Counted from the stretch's first letter, positions 6,219 to 13,548 are shown. The stretch is DNA of 13,821 nucleotides from Pseudomonadota bacterium (GCA_023388955.1 JAEWFH010000197.1:1-13821), one strand, 5' to 3'. Numbers and translations: made by a program. Notes: generated from the letters alone by a model not told the origin.

Positions 6219-8594
6219 TTAGTTCCTCAGCGGCTTGCCGGTCTTGAGCATGTGGGCGATGCGCTCCTGGGTCTTCGGCATCTGTGCCAGGGCGACGAAG
6301 TGCTCGCGCTCCAGGCGCAGCAGCCACTCCTCGTCGACCACGGCGCCGCGGTCGACCTCGCCGCCGCACAGGACGGTGGCGATGCGGGTGGCGATCTCGT
6401 AGTCGTGCCCGGAGATGAAGCGGCCCTCGAGCATGTTCACCAGCATCATCTTGAAGGTGGCGATGCCGACATCGCCGGCCACGCGGATGGCGCGGGCGGG
6501 CAGGGGCGGGCGGTAGCCGGACTCGGCCAGCGCAAGGGCCTGCGCCTTCGCCACGTGCAGCAGCTCGAAGGCGTTGAACACGACCACGTCGTCCGGTCGT
6601 GCCAGGCCCAGCGACTTGGCTTCCAGCGCCGAGGTGGCGACCTTGGCCATGGCGACGGTCTCGAACACGTTCTTGAGCTCGGCGAACACGTCGCCATTCG
6701 CGCCCGCGCGCTCGGAGGCACGCACGGCCAGCTCCTTCAGTCCGCCGCCTGCCGGCAGCAGGCCGACGCCGGCCTCGACCAGGCCGATGTAGCTCTCCAG
6801 GCCCAGCACGGTGCGTGCGGCGTGCATCTGGAACTCACAGCCGCCGCCCAGTGCCAGTCCGCGCACGGCCGCGACCACCGGCACCTGCGAATACTTGATC
6901 GCCATGCTGGTGCGCTGGAAGTTGGCGACCATGGCATCGAAGCCCTCGACGTCGCCAGCCTGCAGCAGGCCCAGCGCTCCGGCCAGGTCGGCCCCGGCGG
7001 AGAAGGGCTCCTTCGGCTGCCAGATGACCAGGCCGCGGAAATCGCGCTCGGCAATGCGGATCGCCTCCTGCAGGCCGTCGAGCACATGGTCGTTGACGGT
7101 GTGCATCTTGGTCTTGAAGCCGACCACGGCGATGTCGTCGCCTTCGTCGGCCCACATGCGCACGCCGTCGTTCTCGTACACGGTGCGGCCCTGCGAGGCC
7201 TTCTCGCCGAGCAGCGCGTCCGGGAAGCGCTGGCGCGCGTAGACCGGGTTGGACGAGCGCGGCACCATCGCATCACGGGTCGGGCTGTAGCTGCCGGTGC
7301 CGGCGTGCACGCCCTCGCGGCCGTCGAACACCCAGTCGGGCAGTTCGGCATTGCTCATCGCCTCGCCGGCGACGATGTCCTCGGCGATCCAGTCGGCGAC
7401 CTGCTTCCAGCCGGCGGCCTGCCAGCTCTCGAACGGGCCGATCGACCAGCCGTAGCCCCAACGCATGGCCAGGTCGACGTCGCGCGCGGTCCCGGCGATG
7501 TCCTTGAGGTGGTAGGCGCTGTAGTGGAAGGTGTCGCGGAAGCAGGCCCACAGGAACCTGGCCTGCGGATGATCGCTGGCGCGCAGGGCGGCGAACTTCT
7601 TCGCCGGATCGCGCTCCTTCAGCAGCGCGGCGACCTCCGGGTCCAGCGCCTGGTTGGAGGCGCGGTAGTCCTGCGCCTCCAGGTCCAGCACCAGGATGTC
7701 CTTGCCCTTCTTGGTGTAGAAGCCGGCGCCGGTCTTGGAGCCCAGCGCGCCCTTCTCGACCAGGCCGGCCAGCCACTTGGGCGCCTTGAAGTACTGATGC
7801 CAGGGGTCCTCGGGCAGGGTGTCGGCCATGGTCTTGATGACGTGGGCCATGGTGTCCAGCCCGACTACGTCGGCGGTGCGGTAGATCGCCGACTTGGGCC
7901 GGCCGATCGCCGGACCGGTCAGCGCGTCCACGGTGTCGAAACCGAGCTTGAAGCGGGTGGTGTGGTGCATCGCCGCCAGCATCGAGAACACGCCGATGCG
8001 GTTGCCGATGAAGTTCGGGGTGTCCCTGGCGTAGACCACGCCCTTGCCCAGAGTGGTGGTCAGGAAGGCCTCCAGGCCCTCCAGCACGCCCGGGTCGGTG
8101 CTGCGTGCCGGGATCAGCTCGGCCAGGTGCATGTAGCGCGGGGGATTGAAGAAATGCACGCCGCAGAACCGCGGGCGCATCTGCTCCGGCAGCACCTCGG
8201 CGAGCTTGTTGATGCCCAGCCCGGAGGTGTTGCTCGCCAGCACGGCGTGCGCCGGCACGTGCGGGGCGATCTTGCGGTACAGGTCCTGCTTCCAGTCCAT
8301 GCGCTCGGCGATGGCCTCGACCACCAGGTCGCAGTCTTCCAGCAGCTCCAGCCCGGTCTCGTAGTTGGCGGGCACGATGCGGGCGGCCAGCGATTTTTCC
8401 GCCAGCGGAGCCGGCTTGAGCTTGCCCAGGCGCGCGATGGCCTGTTCGACGATGCCGTTGGGGCGGCCTTCCTTGGCGGGCAGGTCGAACAGCACCGTGT
8501 CGACCCCGGCATTGACGAGGTGCGCGGCGATCTGCGCGCCCATGACGCCGGCGCCCAGGACGGCGGCGCGACGTACAAGCAGTTTCTCGGACAT
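6219..8594 (-). CDS. Bifunctional 3-hydroxyacyl-CoA dehydrogenase / enoyl-CoA hydratase
   Basis: The product is 791 aa. The N-terminal half is an NAD-dependent 3-hydroxyacyl-CoA dehydrogenase. It has the Rossmann loop GAGVMG (14-19), SNTS (121-124), catalytic H147 and E159 in GVHFFNPPRYMHLAEL, and DTPNFIGNRIG after them. The C-terminal part is a crotonase fold with SAGADL (532-537), GLALGGGCE ending in E587, and VEAGVGLLPAGGG with E607. The 20-residue spacing of the two glutamates equals that of crotonase E144/E164, so both half-reactions look intact. Dehydrogenase-first order is the reverse of E. coli FadB and resembles B. subtilis FadN. The start at 8594 (CAT 8592-8594) has AAGGGG 8 nt upstream. 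The frame continues to 8666, but that would overlap the regulator gene. It is followed by fadA after 4 nt. Confidence 0.94.
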   Translation of the reverse strand: MSEKLLVRRAAVLGAGVMGAQIAAHLVNAGVDTVLFDLPAKEGRPNGIVEQAIARLGKLKPAPLAEKSLAARIVPANYETGLELLEDCDLVVEAIAERMDWKQDLYRKIAPHVPAHAVLASNTSGLGINKLAEVLPEQMRPRFCGVHFFNPPRYMHLAELIPARSTDPGVLEGLEAFLTTTLGKGVVYARDTPNFIGNRIGVFSMLAAMHHTTRFKLGFDTVDALTGPAIGRPKSAIYRTADVVGLDTMAHVIKTMADTLPEDPWHQYFKAPKWLAGLVEKGALGSKTGAGFYTKKGKDILVLDLEAQDYRASNQALDPEVAALLKERDPAKKFAALRASDHPQARFLWACFRDTFHYSAYHLKDIAGTARDVDLAMRWGYGWSIGPFESWQAAGWKQVADWIAEDIVAGEAMSNAELPDWVFDGREGVHAGTGSYSPTRDAMVPRSSNPVYARQRFPDALLGEKASQGRTVYENDGVRMWADEGDDIAVVGFKTKMHTVNDHVLDGLQEAIRIAERDFRGLVIWQPKEPFSAGADLAGALGLLQAGDVEGFDAMVANFQRTSMAIKYSQVPVVAAVRGLALGGGCEFQMHAARTVLGLESYIGLVEAGVGLLPAGGGLKELAVRASERAGANGDVFAELKNVFETVAMAKVATSALEAKSLGLARPDDVVVFNAFELLHVAKAQALALAESGYRPPLPARAIRVAGDVGIATFKMMLVNMLEGRFISGHDYEIATRIATVLCGGEVDRGAVVDEEWLLRLEREHFVALAQMPKTQERIAHMLKTGKPLRN

Positions 8595-8625
8595 TCCTGT
8601 TACCCCTTGATAAATAGGAGGAAAT

Positions 8626-9243
8626 TCAGCTCTTGAAGCCCGCCGACGCGAACCGGATGAGTTCACGCGCGGCGCGCTGGCGGTGTTCCTGTTCCCCGAC
8701 TCCGTGGGGACGCTTGATCAGGCCGAAGTCGGCCATGGCGTAGGTCAGCGCACCGGCGAAGAAGTCCAGGCGCCAGTACAGCTGCTCCTTGTCCAGCTGC
8801 GGCAGGCAGGTGGACATGGCGCGGGCGAACTCGCGCAGCACGTGGCCGTACTTCTCGGAAAGGAAGCGGCGCAGGTTGTCGTTCTGCTCGGCGTAGGCGC
8901 GGGCGACCACCCGCACGAAGGCACCACCGCCACGTCGGTCCGCGGCGACCGCCAGCGCGGGCTCGACGAAGGCGGCCAGGATCGGCTCCAGTTCGCCGGG
9001 ATGCTCGGCCAGCGCGCGGCGCAGCATCTCCAGCCGGTGCGAGCTCATCTCGTCCATCCGCCGCCGGAACACCTCGTTGACGAGGTTCTCCTTGCTGCCG
9101 AAGTGGTAGTTGACCGCGGCGATGTTGACCTCGGCGCGGCTGGTGACCTGGCGCAGCGAGGTGCCACTGAAGCCGTGCTGGGCGAACAGTTCCTCGGCGG
9201 CGCCGAGGATCCGGTCCTTGGTGGAGAACGGGGCCGTGTGCAT
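8626..9243 (-). CDS. TetR-family, PsrA-like fatty-acid regulator
   Basis: The product is 205 aa. The N-terminal TetR helix-turn-helix spans about residues 10-54, with TSLRQVTSRAEVNIAAVNYH (28-47) followed by FGSK, close to the DNA-binding part of Pseudomonas PsrA. The C-terminal ligand-binding domain contains the PHGVGEQEH segment and is less conserved. PsrA-type repressors leave their operator when bound to long-chain fatty acids or acyl-CoA. The gene is first in a minus-strand run with the dehydrogenase/hydratase (31 nt gap) and thiolase, so it probably controls them together with itself. An operator of the PsrA type overlaps its promoter. The start at 9243 is chosen because it lies about 34 nt after the predicted transcription start. 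The frame is open to 9429, but that extension would cross the promoter. No good Shine-Dalgarno is visible. Confidence 0.88.
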   Translation of the reverse strand: MHTAPFSTKDRILGAAEELFAQHGFSGTSLRQVTSRAEVNIAAVNYHFGSKENLVNEVFRRRMDEMSSHRLEMLRRALAEHPGELEPILAAFVEPALAVAADRRGGGAFVRVVARAYAEQNDNLRRFLSEKYGHVLREFARAMSTCLPQLDKEQLYWRLDFFAGALTYAMADFGLIKRPHGVGEQEHRQRAARELIRFASAGFKS

Positions 9244-9267
9244 GGGCGCGGAAGTCCGGGGGAACGA

Positions 9268-9285
9268 ATCAAACGATTGTTTGAT
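9268..9285. promoter_or_regulatory. PsrA-like palindromic operator
   Basis: ATCAAAC (9268-9274) and GTTTGAT (9279-9285) are exact 7-bp inverted repeats around GATT. The core CAAAC-N4-GTTTG fits the published PsrA consensus of (G/C)AAAC, 2-4 bases, GTTT(G/C). It overlaps the -10 and predicted start of the regulator's own promoter, so bound repressor should block RNA polymerase. A further CAAAC half site lies at 9310-9314 beside the -35. Confidence 0.75.
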
Positions 9286-9312
9286 GCTAGACCCGCCCTG
9301 AAGATGCGTCAA
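9284..9312 (-). promoter_or_regulatory. Sigma70-type promoter of the tetR-fad operon
   Basis: On the minus strand the -35 is TTGACG (complement of 9307-9312) and the -10 is TAGCAT (complement of 9284-9289), with a 17-nt spacer. Five of six and four of six bases match consensus. Transcription would begin near 9277, leaving a leader of about 34 nt before the regulator ATG. The operator overlaps the last two bases of the -10 and the start site. Confidence 0.65.
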
Positions 9313-9353
9313 ACCATGCCGGGACGGGTAGCCATGGCCACGCCGGATTCCGT

Positions 9354-9359
9354 TAGAAT
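9354..9359 (+). promoter_or_regulatory. Possible -10 box on the ndk side
   Basis: TAGAAT matches TATAAT at five of six bases and is oriented toward ndk. No recognisable -35 lies 15-18 nt upstream (the bases there are around GCCATG), and no TGn extension is present. If used, transcription would begin near 9366 and run directly into the terminator at 9381-9405. Assignment is tentative. Confidence 0.4.
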
Positions 9360-9380
9360 TCCATCGGTTGCAAAGCCAGA

Positions 9381-9405
9381 CCCGCGTCCTCGGCGCGGGT
9401 TTTTT
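9381..9405 (+). terminator. Intrinsic terminator upstream of ndk
   Basis: CCCGCG (9381-9386) pairs with CGCGGG (9394-9399), extended by A9380-T9400, around the loop TCCTCGG. Six T residues follow at 9400-9405. This is a textbook rho-independent terminator on the plus strand. Its place is odd: the upstream gene is divergent, so no annotated gene is there to be terminated. It therefore acts either on a very short RNA or as an attenuator in the ndk leader. Confidence 0.75.
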
Positions 9406-9461
9406 CTGTATCCTCGGGCCCCTGGACATCCCCCGGTGGCCCGCACACCCGGAGAACCCGC

Positions 9462-9887
9462 ATGGCGCTCGAGCGCACCCTGTCCATCATCAAGCCCGAT
9501 GCCGTCGCCAAGAACGTCATCGGCGAGATCTATACCCGCTTCGAGAAGGCTGGCCTGAAGGTCGTGGCCGCGAAGATGAAGCACCTGTCGAAGGCCGAGG
9601 CCGAGGGCTTCTATGCCGTGCACCGCGAGCGCCCGTTCTTCGGCGCGCTGGTCGAGTTCATGGTGTCCGGCCCGGTGATGGTGCAGGTGCTTGAGGGCGA
9701 GGGCGCCGTGGCGAAGAACCGCGAGCTGATGGGCGCCACCAACCCGAAGGAAGCGGACACCGGCACCATCCGCGCCGACTTCGCCGACAGCATCGACGCC
9801 AACGCCGTGCACGGTTCCGACAGCCTGGAGAACGCCGCGATCGAGATCGCGTACTTCTTCCCGGCCACCGAGGTGTACGCCCGCTGA
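9462..9887 (+). CDS. ndk: Nucleoside diphosphate kinase
   Basis: The product is 141 aa, the standard size. It transfers the gamma-phosphate of ATP to NDPs through a phospho-histidine, balancing (d)NTP pools in the cytoplasm. The active-site histidine is H117 in NAVHGSDS. Other signatures are ERTLSIIKPDAV at the N-terminus, RPFFGALVEFM and MGATNPKEADTGTIRADF. The start ATG has GGAGAA 5-10 nt upstream (9451-9456). The leader holds an intrinsic terminator. Ten nucleotides separate it from rlmN, the same gene pair as in E. coli and Pseudomonas. Confidence 0.98.
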   Translation: MALERTLSIIKPDAVAKNVIGEIYTRFEKAGLKVVAAKMKHLSKAEAEGFYAVHRERPFFGALVEFMVSGPVMVQVLEGEGAVAKNRELMGATNPKEADTGTIRADFADSIDANAVHGSDSLENAAIEIAYFFPATEVYAR

Positions 9888-9897
9888 GGCGCCTGGC

Positions 9898-11133
9898 ATG
9901 ACCGACTCCCGCGACACCGCCATCGAGATCGCACTGCTGGACGCCGAGCGCGGCCAGCAGTCCGCGGCCGTGGGCGCGGGACCGGTCGTCGCCACGGGTG
10001 CGGCCGACGGCCGCACCAACATCTTCGACCTGGACCGCACCGGGCTCGAGGACTTCTTCGAGCACAAGCTGGGCGAGAAGCGCTACCGCGCCCACCAGGT
10101 GATGAAGTGGATCCACCACCGCTACGTCACCGACTTCGATCAGATGACCGACCTGGGCAAGGCCCTGCGCGCCAAGCTGCATGAGCACGCGGTGGTGCGC
10201 GCGCCCGAGGTCCTGATGGAGAAGCCGTCCGCCGACGGCACCATCAAGTGGCTGATCGGCATGGACCCGAAGAACGCCATCGAGGCGGTCTACATCCCGG
10301 ACAAGGGTCGCGGCACGCTGTGCGTGTCCAGCCAGGTCGGCTGCGCGCTCAACTGCAGCTTCTGCTCCACCGCCACCCAGGGCTTCAACCGTAACCTGAC
10401 CACCTCCGAGGTGATCGGGCAGGTGTGGGTGGCCGCCCGCCAGCTGGGCAACCTGCCGCACCAGCGCCGCAAGCTGACCAACGTGGTGATGATGGGCATG
10501 GGCGAGCCGCTCATGAACTTCGACGCCGTGGTCCGGGCGATGAACATCATGCGCGACGACCTGGGCTACGGCCTGGCCAACAAGCGCGTGACCCTGTCGA
10601 CCTCCGGGCTGGTGCCGCAGATCGACCGCTTGGGCGAGGTGTGCGACGTCTCGCTGGCGGTCTCGCTGCATGCGCCCAACGACGCGCTGCGCACCGAGCT
10701 GGTGCCGCTCAACAAGAAGTACCCGATCGAGCAGCTGATGGACGCCTGCGTCCGGTATGCGCTGCGCAAGAAGGGCACCTCGGTCACCTTCGAATACACC
10801 CTGATGAAGGGGGTCAACGACCAGCCGCAGCACGCCCGCGAGCTGGCCCGCCTGATGCGCCGCTTCGACAACGCGGTGCAGATGAAGGACGCGGCCAAGG
10901 TCAACCTGATTCCCTTCAATCCCTTCCCGGGCACCCGTTACGAGCGCTCGCCGGAGGACGACATCCGCGCCTTCCAGAAGCTGTTGCAGCAAGCCCGGGT
11001 GCTGACCACGGTGCGCCGCACCCGTGGCGACGACATCGACGCGGCCTGCGGGCAGCTCAAGGGCCAGGTCATGGACCGGACCCGCCGCCAGGCCGAGTTC
11101 CGCAAGCGCCTGGCCGCAGGAGGCGGCGCCTGA
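9898..11133 (+). CDS. rlmN: Dual-specificity 23S rRNA (A2503-C2) / tRNA (A37-C2) methyltransferase RlmN
   Basis: The product is 411 aa. It is a radical-SAM methyltransferase that methylates C2 of A2503 in 23S rRNA and of A37 in some tRNAs. The [4Fe-4S] motif C149-x3-C153-x2-C156 (CALNCSFC) is present, preceded by C142 in TLCVSSQVGC. The catalytic methyl-accepting cysteine is C384 in RGDDIDAACGQL. Other blocks are MMGMGEPLMNFD, TLSTSGLVPQ, VSLHAPND and NLIPFNPFPGTRYERS. Its N-terminus is about 24 residues longer than in E. coli and looks Ala/Gly rich and disordered. The ATG is preceded by GAGG overlapping the ndk stop, 8 nt away, so this start is favoured. It is co-directional with ndk and pilF. 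Confidence 0.97.
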   Translation: MTDSRDTAIEIALLDAERGQQSAAVGAGPVVATGAADGRTNIFDLDRTGLEDFFEHKLGEKRYRAHQVMKWIHHRYVTDFDQMTDLGKALRAKLHEHAVVRAPEVLMEKPSADGTIKWLIGMDPKNAIEAVYIPDKGRGTLCVSSQVGCALNCSFCSTATQGFNRNLTTSEVIGQVWVAARQLGNLPHQRRKLTNVVMMGMGEPLMNFDAVVRAMNIMRDDLGYGLANKRVTLSTSGLVPQIDRLGEVCDVSLAVSLHAPNDALRTELVPLNKKYPIEQLMDACVRYALRKKGTSVTFEYTLMKGVNDQPQHARELARLMRRFDNAVQMKDAAKVNLIPFNPFPGTRYERSPEDDIRAFQKLLQQARVLTTVRRTRGDDIDAACGQLKGQVMDRTRRQAEFRKRLAAGGGA

Positions 11134-11134
11134 G

Positions 11135-11962
11135 ATGCGGATCGGGGAGGGCATGTCGCGGGGATTGCTGGCATTGCTCGTCCTGTGCGTGCTCGCCGGC
11201 TGCAGCAGGCTGAGTTTCGTCCGCCAGGACGTCTCGCGCGGCGAGTACACCCGTACCGCGCCGGAGGTCGAGCTGAGTGGCGCCGACCGCGAGGGAGCGC
11301 TGGCGCTCCAGCTGGCCTTGCGTGACGGGCAGGAAGCGCTGCGGGGCGGGGACCTGGAGGCCGCGAACCGGGCCGCGCGCGAGGCGCTGCGCAGCAACGA
11401 GCGCTCCCCTGGTGCACATACGCTCGCTGCCCTGGTGGCCGACCGGCGCGGGGATTCGTCCACCGCCGGGGCCCACTACCGCCGCGCAGTGGAACTGGCA
11501 CCCACCCGTGGTGGCATGCACAACAACTACGGTACCTGGCTGTGCGCCAATGGGCGCGAGGCGGAGTCGCTGCAGTGGTTCGAGTCGGCCGCCTCGATCC
11601 CGGGGTACGGCAATGCGGGCGGCGCGCTCGCCAACGCCGGCGAGTGCGCGCAGCGCGCCGGCATGGCGGAGGAGGCGGGCCGGTACCTGGACGCGGCGCT
11701 CCGGCGTGACCCGGAAAGCCCGGTCGCGCTGGCCGCGCTGGCCGAGCGCGAGCAGCGGGCAGGCAACCACATGCGCGCGCGCGCCTTCGTGCAGCGCAGG
11801 CTTGACGCAGCCCCCGCCGATGCGCCTACGCTGTTGCTTGCATCACAGATCGAGACTTCGCTGGGCGACACACGTGCAGCGGAGCGTTACCTTCGGCGGA
11901 TGGGGGAGGAGTTCCCGGGGGCTGCACCGGGCTCCAACAAGGGGAATGAAAGGCAACCATGA
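11135..11962 (+). CDS. pilF: Type IV pilus biogenesis/stability lipoprotein PilF (PilW)
   Basis: The product is 275 aa, slightly longer than P. aeruginosa PilF (252 aa). It has a lipoprotein signal ending in the lipobox LAGC (C23), then TPR repeats through most of the chain, including the HNNYGTWLCANGR segment typical of this family. PilF is the pilotin that carries secretin PilQ to the outer membrane and allows its multimerisation, so it is needed for type IV pili and twitching. ATG 11135 lies 1 nt after the rlmN stop, with AGGAGG 11 nt upstream. ATG 11153 in the same frame (GGGGAGG close upstream) would give a more typical short signal peptide and cannot be excluded. The 3' end overlaps the next ATG by 4 nt (ATGA). 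Confidence 0.93.
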   Translation: MRIGEGMSRGLLALLVLCVLAGCSRLSFVRQDVSRGEYTRTAPEVELSGADREGALALQLALRDGQEALRGGDLEAANRAAREALRSNERSPGAHTLAALVADRRGDSSTAGAHYRRAVELAPTRGGMHNNYGTWLCANGREAESLQWFESAASIPGYGNAGGALANAGECAQRAGMAEEAGRYLDAALRRDPESPVALAALAEREQRAGNHMRARAFVQRRLDAAPADAPTLLLASQIETSLGDTRAAERYLRRMGEEFPGAAPGSNKGNERQP

Positions 11963-12801
11963 ACCAACCCACGAGGGAGGATGTCGGGGCCGTGGGTGAG
12001 AGCTTTGGCACCCGGTTACGCAAGGCGCGTGAAGACGCGGGCCTGGCGCTGGAAGACGTCGCCGGCAAGTTGCACATGCCGGTCGCCTCGTTGCGCGCGC
12101 TCGAGGAAGACGACTGGGAGCGCGCCGGTGCGCCGATTTTCGTGCGCGGCCAGCTGCGTCGCTACGCAGCGTTCCTGCAGGTGGAACTGGACATGGAGCA
12201 GGTGGAGCGGCAGCTCGACGGCCTGTCGCCGCCACCGCTAGTAAGCCATTCCCACGTGCCGCGCTACCAGCGCATGTTCGAGCAGGCCACGCGGCGTGCG
12301 ATGTACATCGCGATCACGGCGGTGATCGCCGTCCCGGTGTGGCTGACCACGCGGCCGCACCTGTCCAACGACGTCGAGGTGCGCAGCCTGGACGTGGAGC
12401 CGGTCGCGCAGGTGCTGGACGAACCCCGCAACCGCCCGACACCCGCGCTTCCCGAGCGAACCCCCGTGCTTGCCTCGATCGGTGGCCTGCGCCCGGCCGG
12501 GGAGTCCCGTCCCGTCATTCCGCCGCCGGTCGTCGAGGGCGGGCTGGCCCTGGACTTCACCGGCGAAAGCTGGGTGGAAGTGAGTGCGCCCGACGGCTCG
12601 GTCATCGAGCAGGCCCTGCTCGGGGCGGGCGACAGCCGCCGTTATGCCATTGGCGAGGTGGGCGAGGTGGTGCTGGGCAACGCCGCTGTGGTGGAGGTGC
12701 GCAAGGACGGCCAGGAGGTCGATACCGCTGCCTTCGCCCGCGCGAACGTGGCCCGCTTTGCGCTATCCTCTGACGGCTCGCTCCAGGCGCGCGCCGACTG
12801 A
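11959..12801 (+). CDS. rodZ: RodZ-like protein (HTH + TM + DUF4115)
   Basis: The product is 280 aa, against 337 in E. coli RodZ. An XRE-type helix-turn-helix occupies about residues 16-75 (GTRLRKAREDAGLALEDVAG, then IFVRGQLRRYAAFL), followed by a single membrane helix at about 114-130. A Pro-rich periplasmic linker and a C-terminal beta domain (LDFTGESWVEVSAPDG to DTAAFARANVARF) complete it. RodZ couples cytoplasmic MreB to the elongasome and keeps rod shape; the HTH contacts MreB rather than acting mainly as a DNA binder. The ATGA overlap with pilF implies translational coupling. The linker is shorter than in E. coli. The gene order pilF-rodZ is the conserved one. Confidence 0.9.
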   Translation: MNQPTREDVGAVGESFGTRLRKAREDAGLALEDVAGKLHMPVASLRALEEDDWERAGAPIFVRGQLRRYAAFLQVELDMEQVERQLDGLSPPPLVSHSHVPRYQRMFEQATRRAMYIAITAVIAVPVWLTTRPHLSNDVEVRSLDVEPVAQVLDEPRNRPTPALPERTPVLASIGGLRPAGESRPVIPPPVVEGGLALDFTGESWVEVSAPDGSVIEQALLGAGDSRRYAIGEVGEVVLGNAAVVEVRKDGQEVDTAAFARANVARFALSSDGSLQARAD

Positions 12802-12829
12802 TCCGGCTGCGTCCGCCGGGAGTCCCGAA

Positions 12830-12845
12830 GGCCCGCCCGCGGGCC
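12830..12845. other. GC-rich hairpin in the rodZ-yfgM spacer
   Basis: GGCCCG (12830-12835) and CGGGCC (12840-12845) are inverted repeats around a 4-nt loop. No T-run follows (the next bases are CCCGAAACCC), so it is not an intrinsic terminator. It may slow polymerase or stabilise the upstream mRNA. Confidence 0.4.
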
Positions 12846-12875
12846 CCCGAAACCCAGGCTCCCGGTGACCGCCAC

Positions 12876-12923
12876 ATGCTGGCGACCGTGAGCGACAGCA
12901 TGGCGTGCGCGCATGGCAATTGA
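12876..12923 (+). CDS. Candidate 15-codon upstream ORF overlapping the yfgM start
   Basis: ATG 12876 opens a frame MLATVSDSMACAHGN ending at TGA 12921-12923. That is 11 nt inside yfgM, which uses another frame. GGTGA at 12864-12868 is a weak ribosome site 7 nt upstream. yfgM itself has no Shine-Dalgarno, so ribosomes finishing this ORF could re-initiate at 12913. The ATG region also lies in a 7-bp inverted repeat (CATGCTG 12875-12881, CAGCATG 12896-12902). It is short enough to be chance. Confidence 0.25.
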   Translation: MLATVSDSMACAHGN

Positions 12924-13548
12924 CGACCTTCTCGACGAACACGAACAGGGCGAACGCGTTCGCGCCTGGCTGCGCCAGAACGGCGCCGCCCTGGTTGGCG
13001 GCATCGCCATCGGCCTGGCCGCGATCGGCGGCTGGAAATGGTGGGGTGCCCAGCAGGAGCAGGGCGCGCTCGCCGCGGCCGACCAGTTCCACGCCACGGT
13101 GGCCGCGATCGAGGCCGGCGCCGAGGACGCACCGGCCCGGATCGAAGGCCTGGGCGAAGGTCCGTACCGCGAGCTTGCGCGGCTCGAACTCGCCGCCGCG
13201 CAGGTCGGGGCCGGCGATCCGGAGGCGGCGATCGCCACCCTGCGATCGATCCAGTCCGGGGATCCGCTGCTGGGCGAAGTGGTTGCCCAGCGCGTGGCAC
13301 GCCTGCTGATCGAGACCGGCAAGCCAGACGAGGCGCTGCAGGCGGTGTCGGGTGCCTCCGGGCCGGCCGCCGACGAGATCCGCGGTGACGCGCATTTCGC
13401 CCTGGAACAGTCCGACCAGGCGCGCGATGCCTACGCCGCCGCACTGCAGGACCTGGACGCGCTATCGCCACGCCGCGGGATCCTGGAACTCAAGCTCACC
13501 CAGGTCGGCGGCGTGCCGGCCACCATGGAACCGGAGGCCAGCTCCTGA
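12913..13548 (+). CDS. yfgM: YfgM-like TPR membrane protein (UPF0070)
   Basis: The product is 211 aa (E. coli YfgM 206 aa). A short acidic cytoplasmic N-terminus (IDDLLDEHEQGERVRAWLRQ) precedes one membrane helix at about residues 25-41 (ALVGGIAIGLAAIGGWKWW). A periplasmic TPR domain follows. In E. coli YfgM associates with SecYEG and PpiD and helps hand exported proteins to periplasmic chaperones; it also affects RcsB stability. An in-frame stop at 12889 limits upstream extension, so ATG 12913 is the only ATG start. No Shine-Dalgarno is visible before it. The stop TGA shares one base with the bamB ATG (TGATG), which implies coupled translation. The neighbours yfgM-bamB are conserved. Confidence 0.93.
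   Translation: MAIDDLLDEHEQGERVRAWLRQNGAALVGGIAIGLAAIGGWKWWGAQQEQGALAAADQFHATVAAIEAGAEDAPARIEGLGEGPYRELARLELAAAQVGAGDPEAAIATLRSIQSGDPLLGEVVAQRVARLLIETGKPDEALQAVSGASGPAADEIRGDAHFALEQSDQARDAYAAALQDLDALSPRRGILELKLTQVGGVPATMEPEASS

Noticed and set aside
6213..8636. An 807-codon plus-strand open frame opposite the dehydrogenase/hydratase gene
   Set aside because: It mirrors the real gene almost end to end and has low-complexity His/Gly/Val/Asp content with no recognisable domain. It results from G/C third positions on the coding strand.
9244..9429. A longer N-terminus for the TetR regulator
   Set aside because: It would run through the operator and promoter, and the TetR domain begins normally from the 9243 start.
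9658..11463. A 601-codon minus-strand frame across ndk, rlmN and pilF
   Set aside because: It crosses three genuine plus-strand genes and shows no protein family signature.
12830..12845. Intrinsic terminator after rodZ
   Set aside because: The inverted repeat is strong but has no following T-run, so it is listed only as a hairpin.
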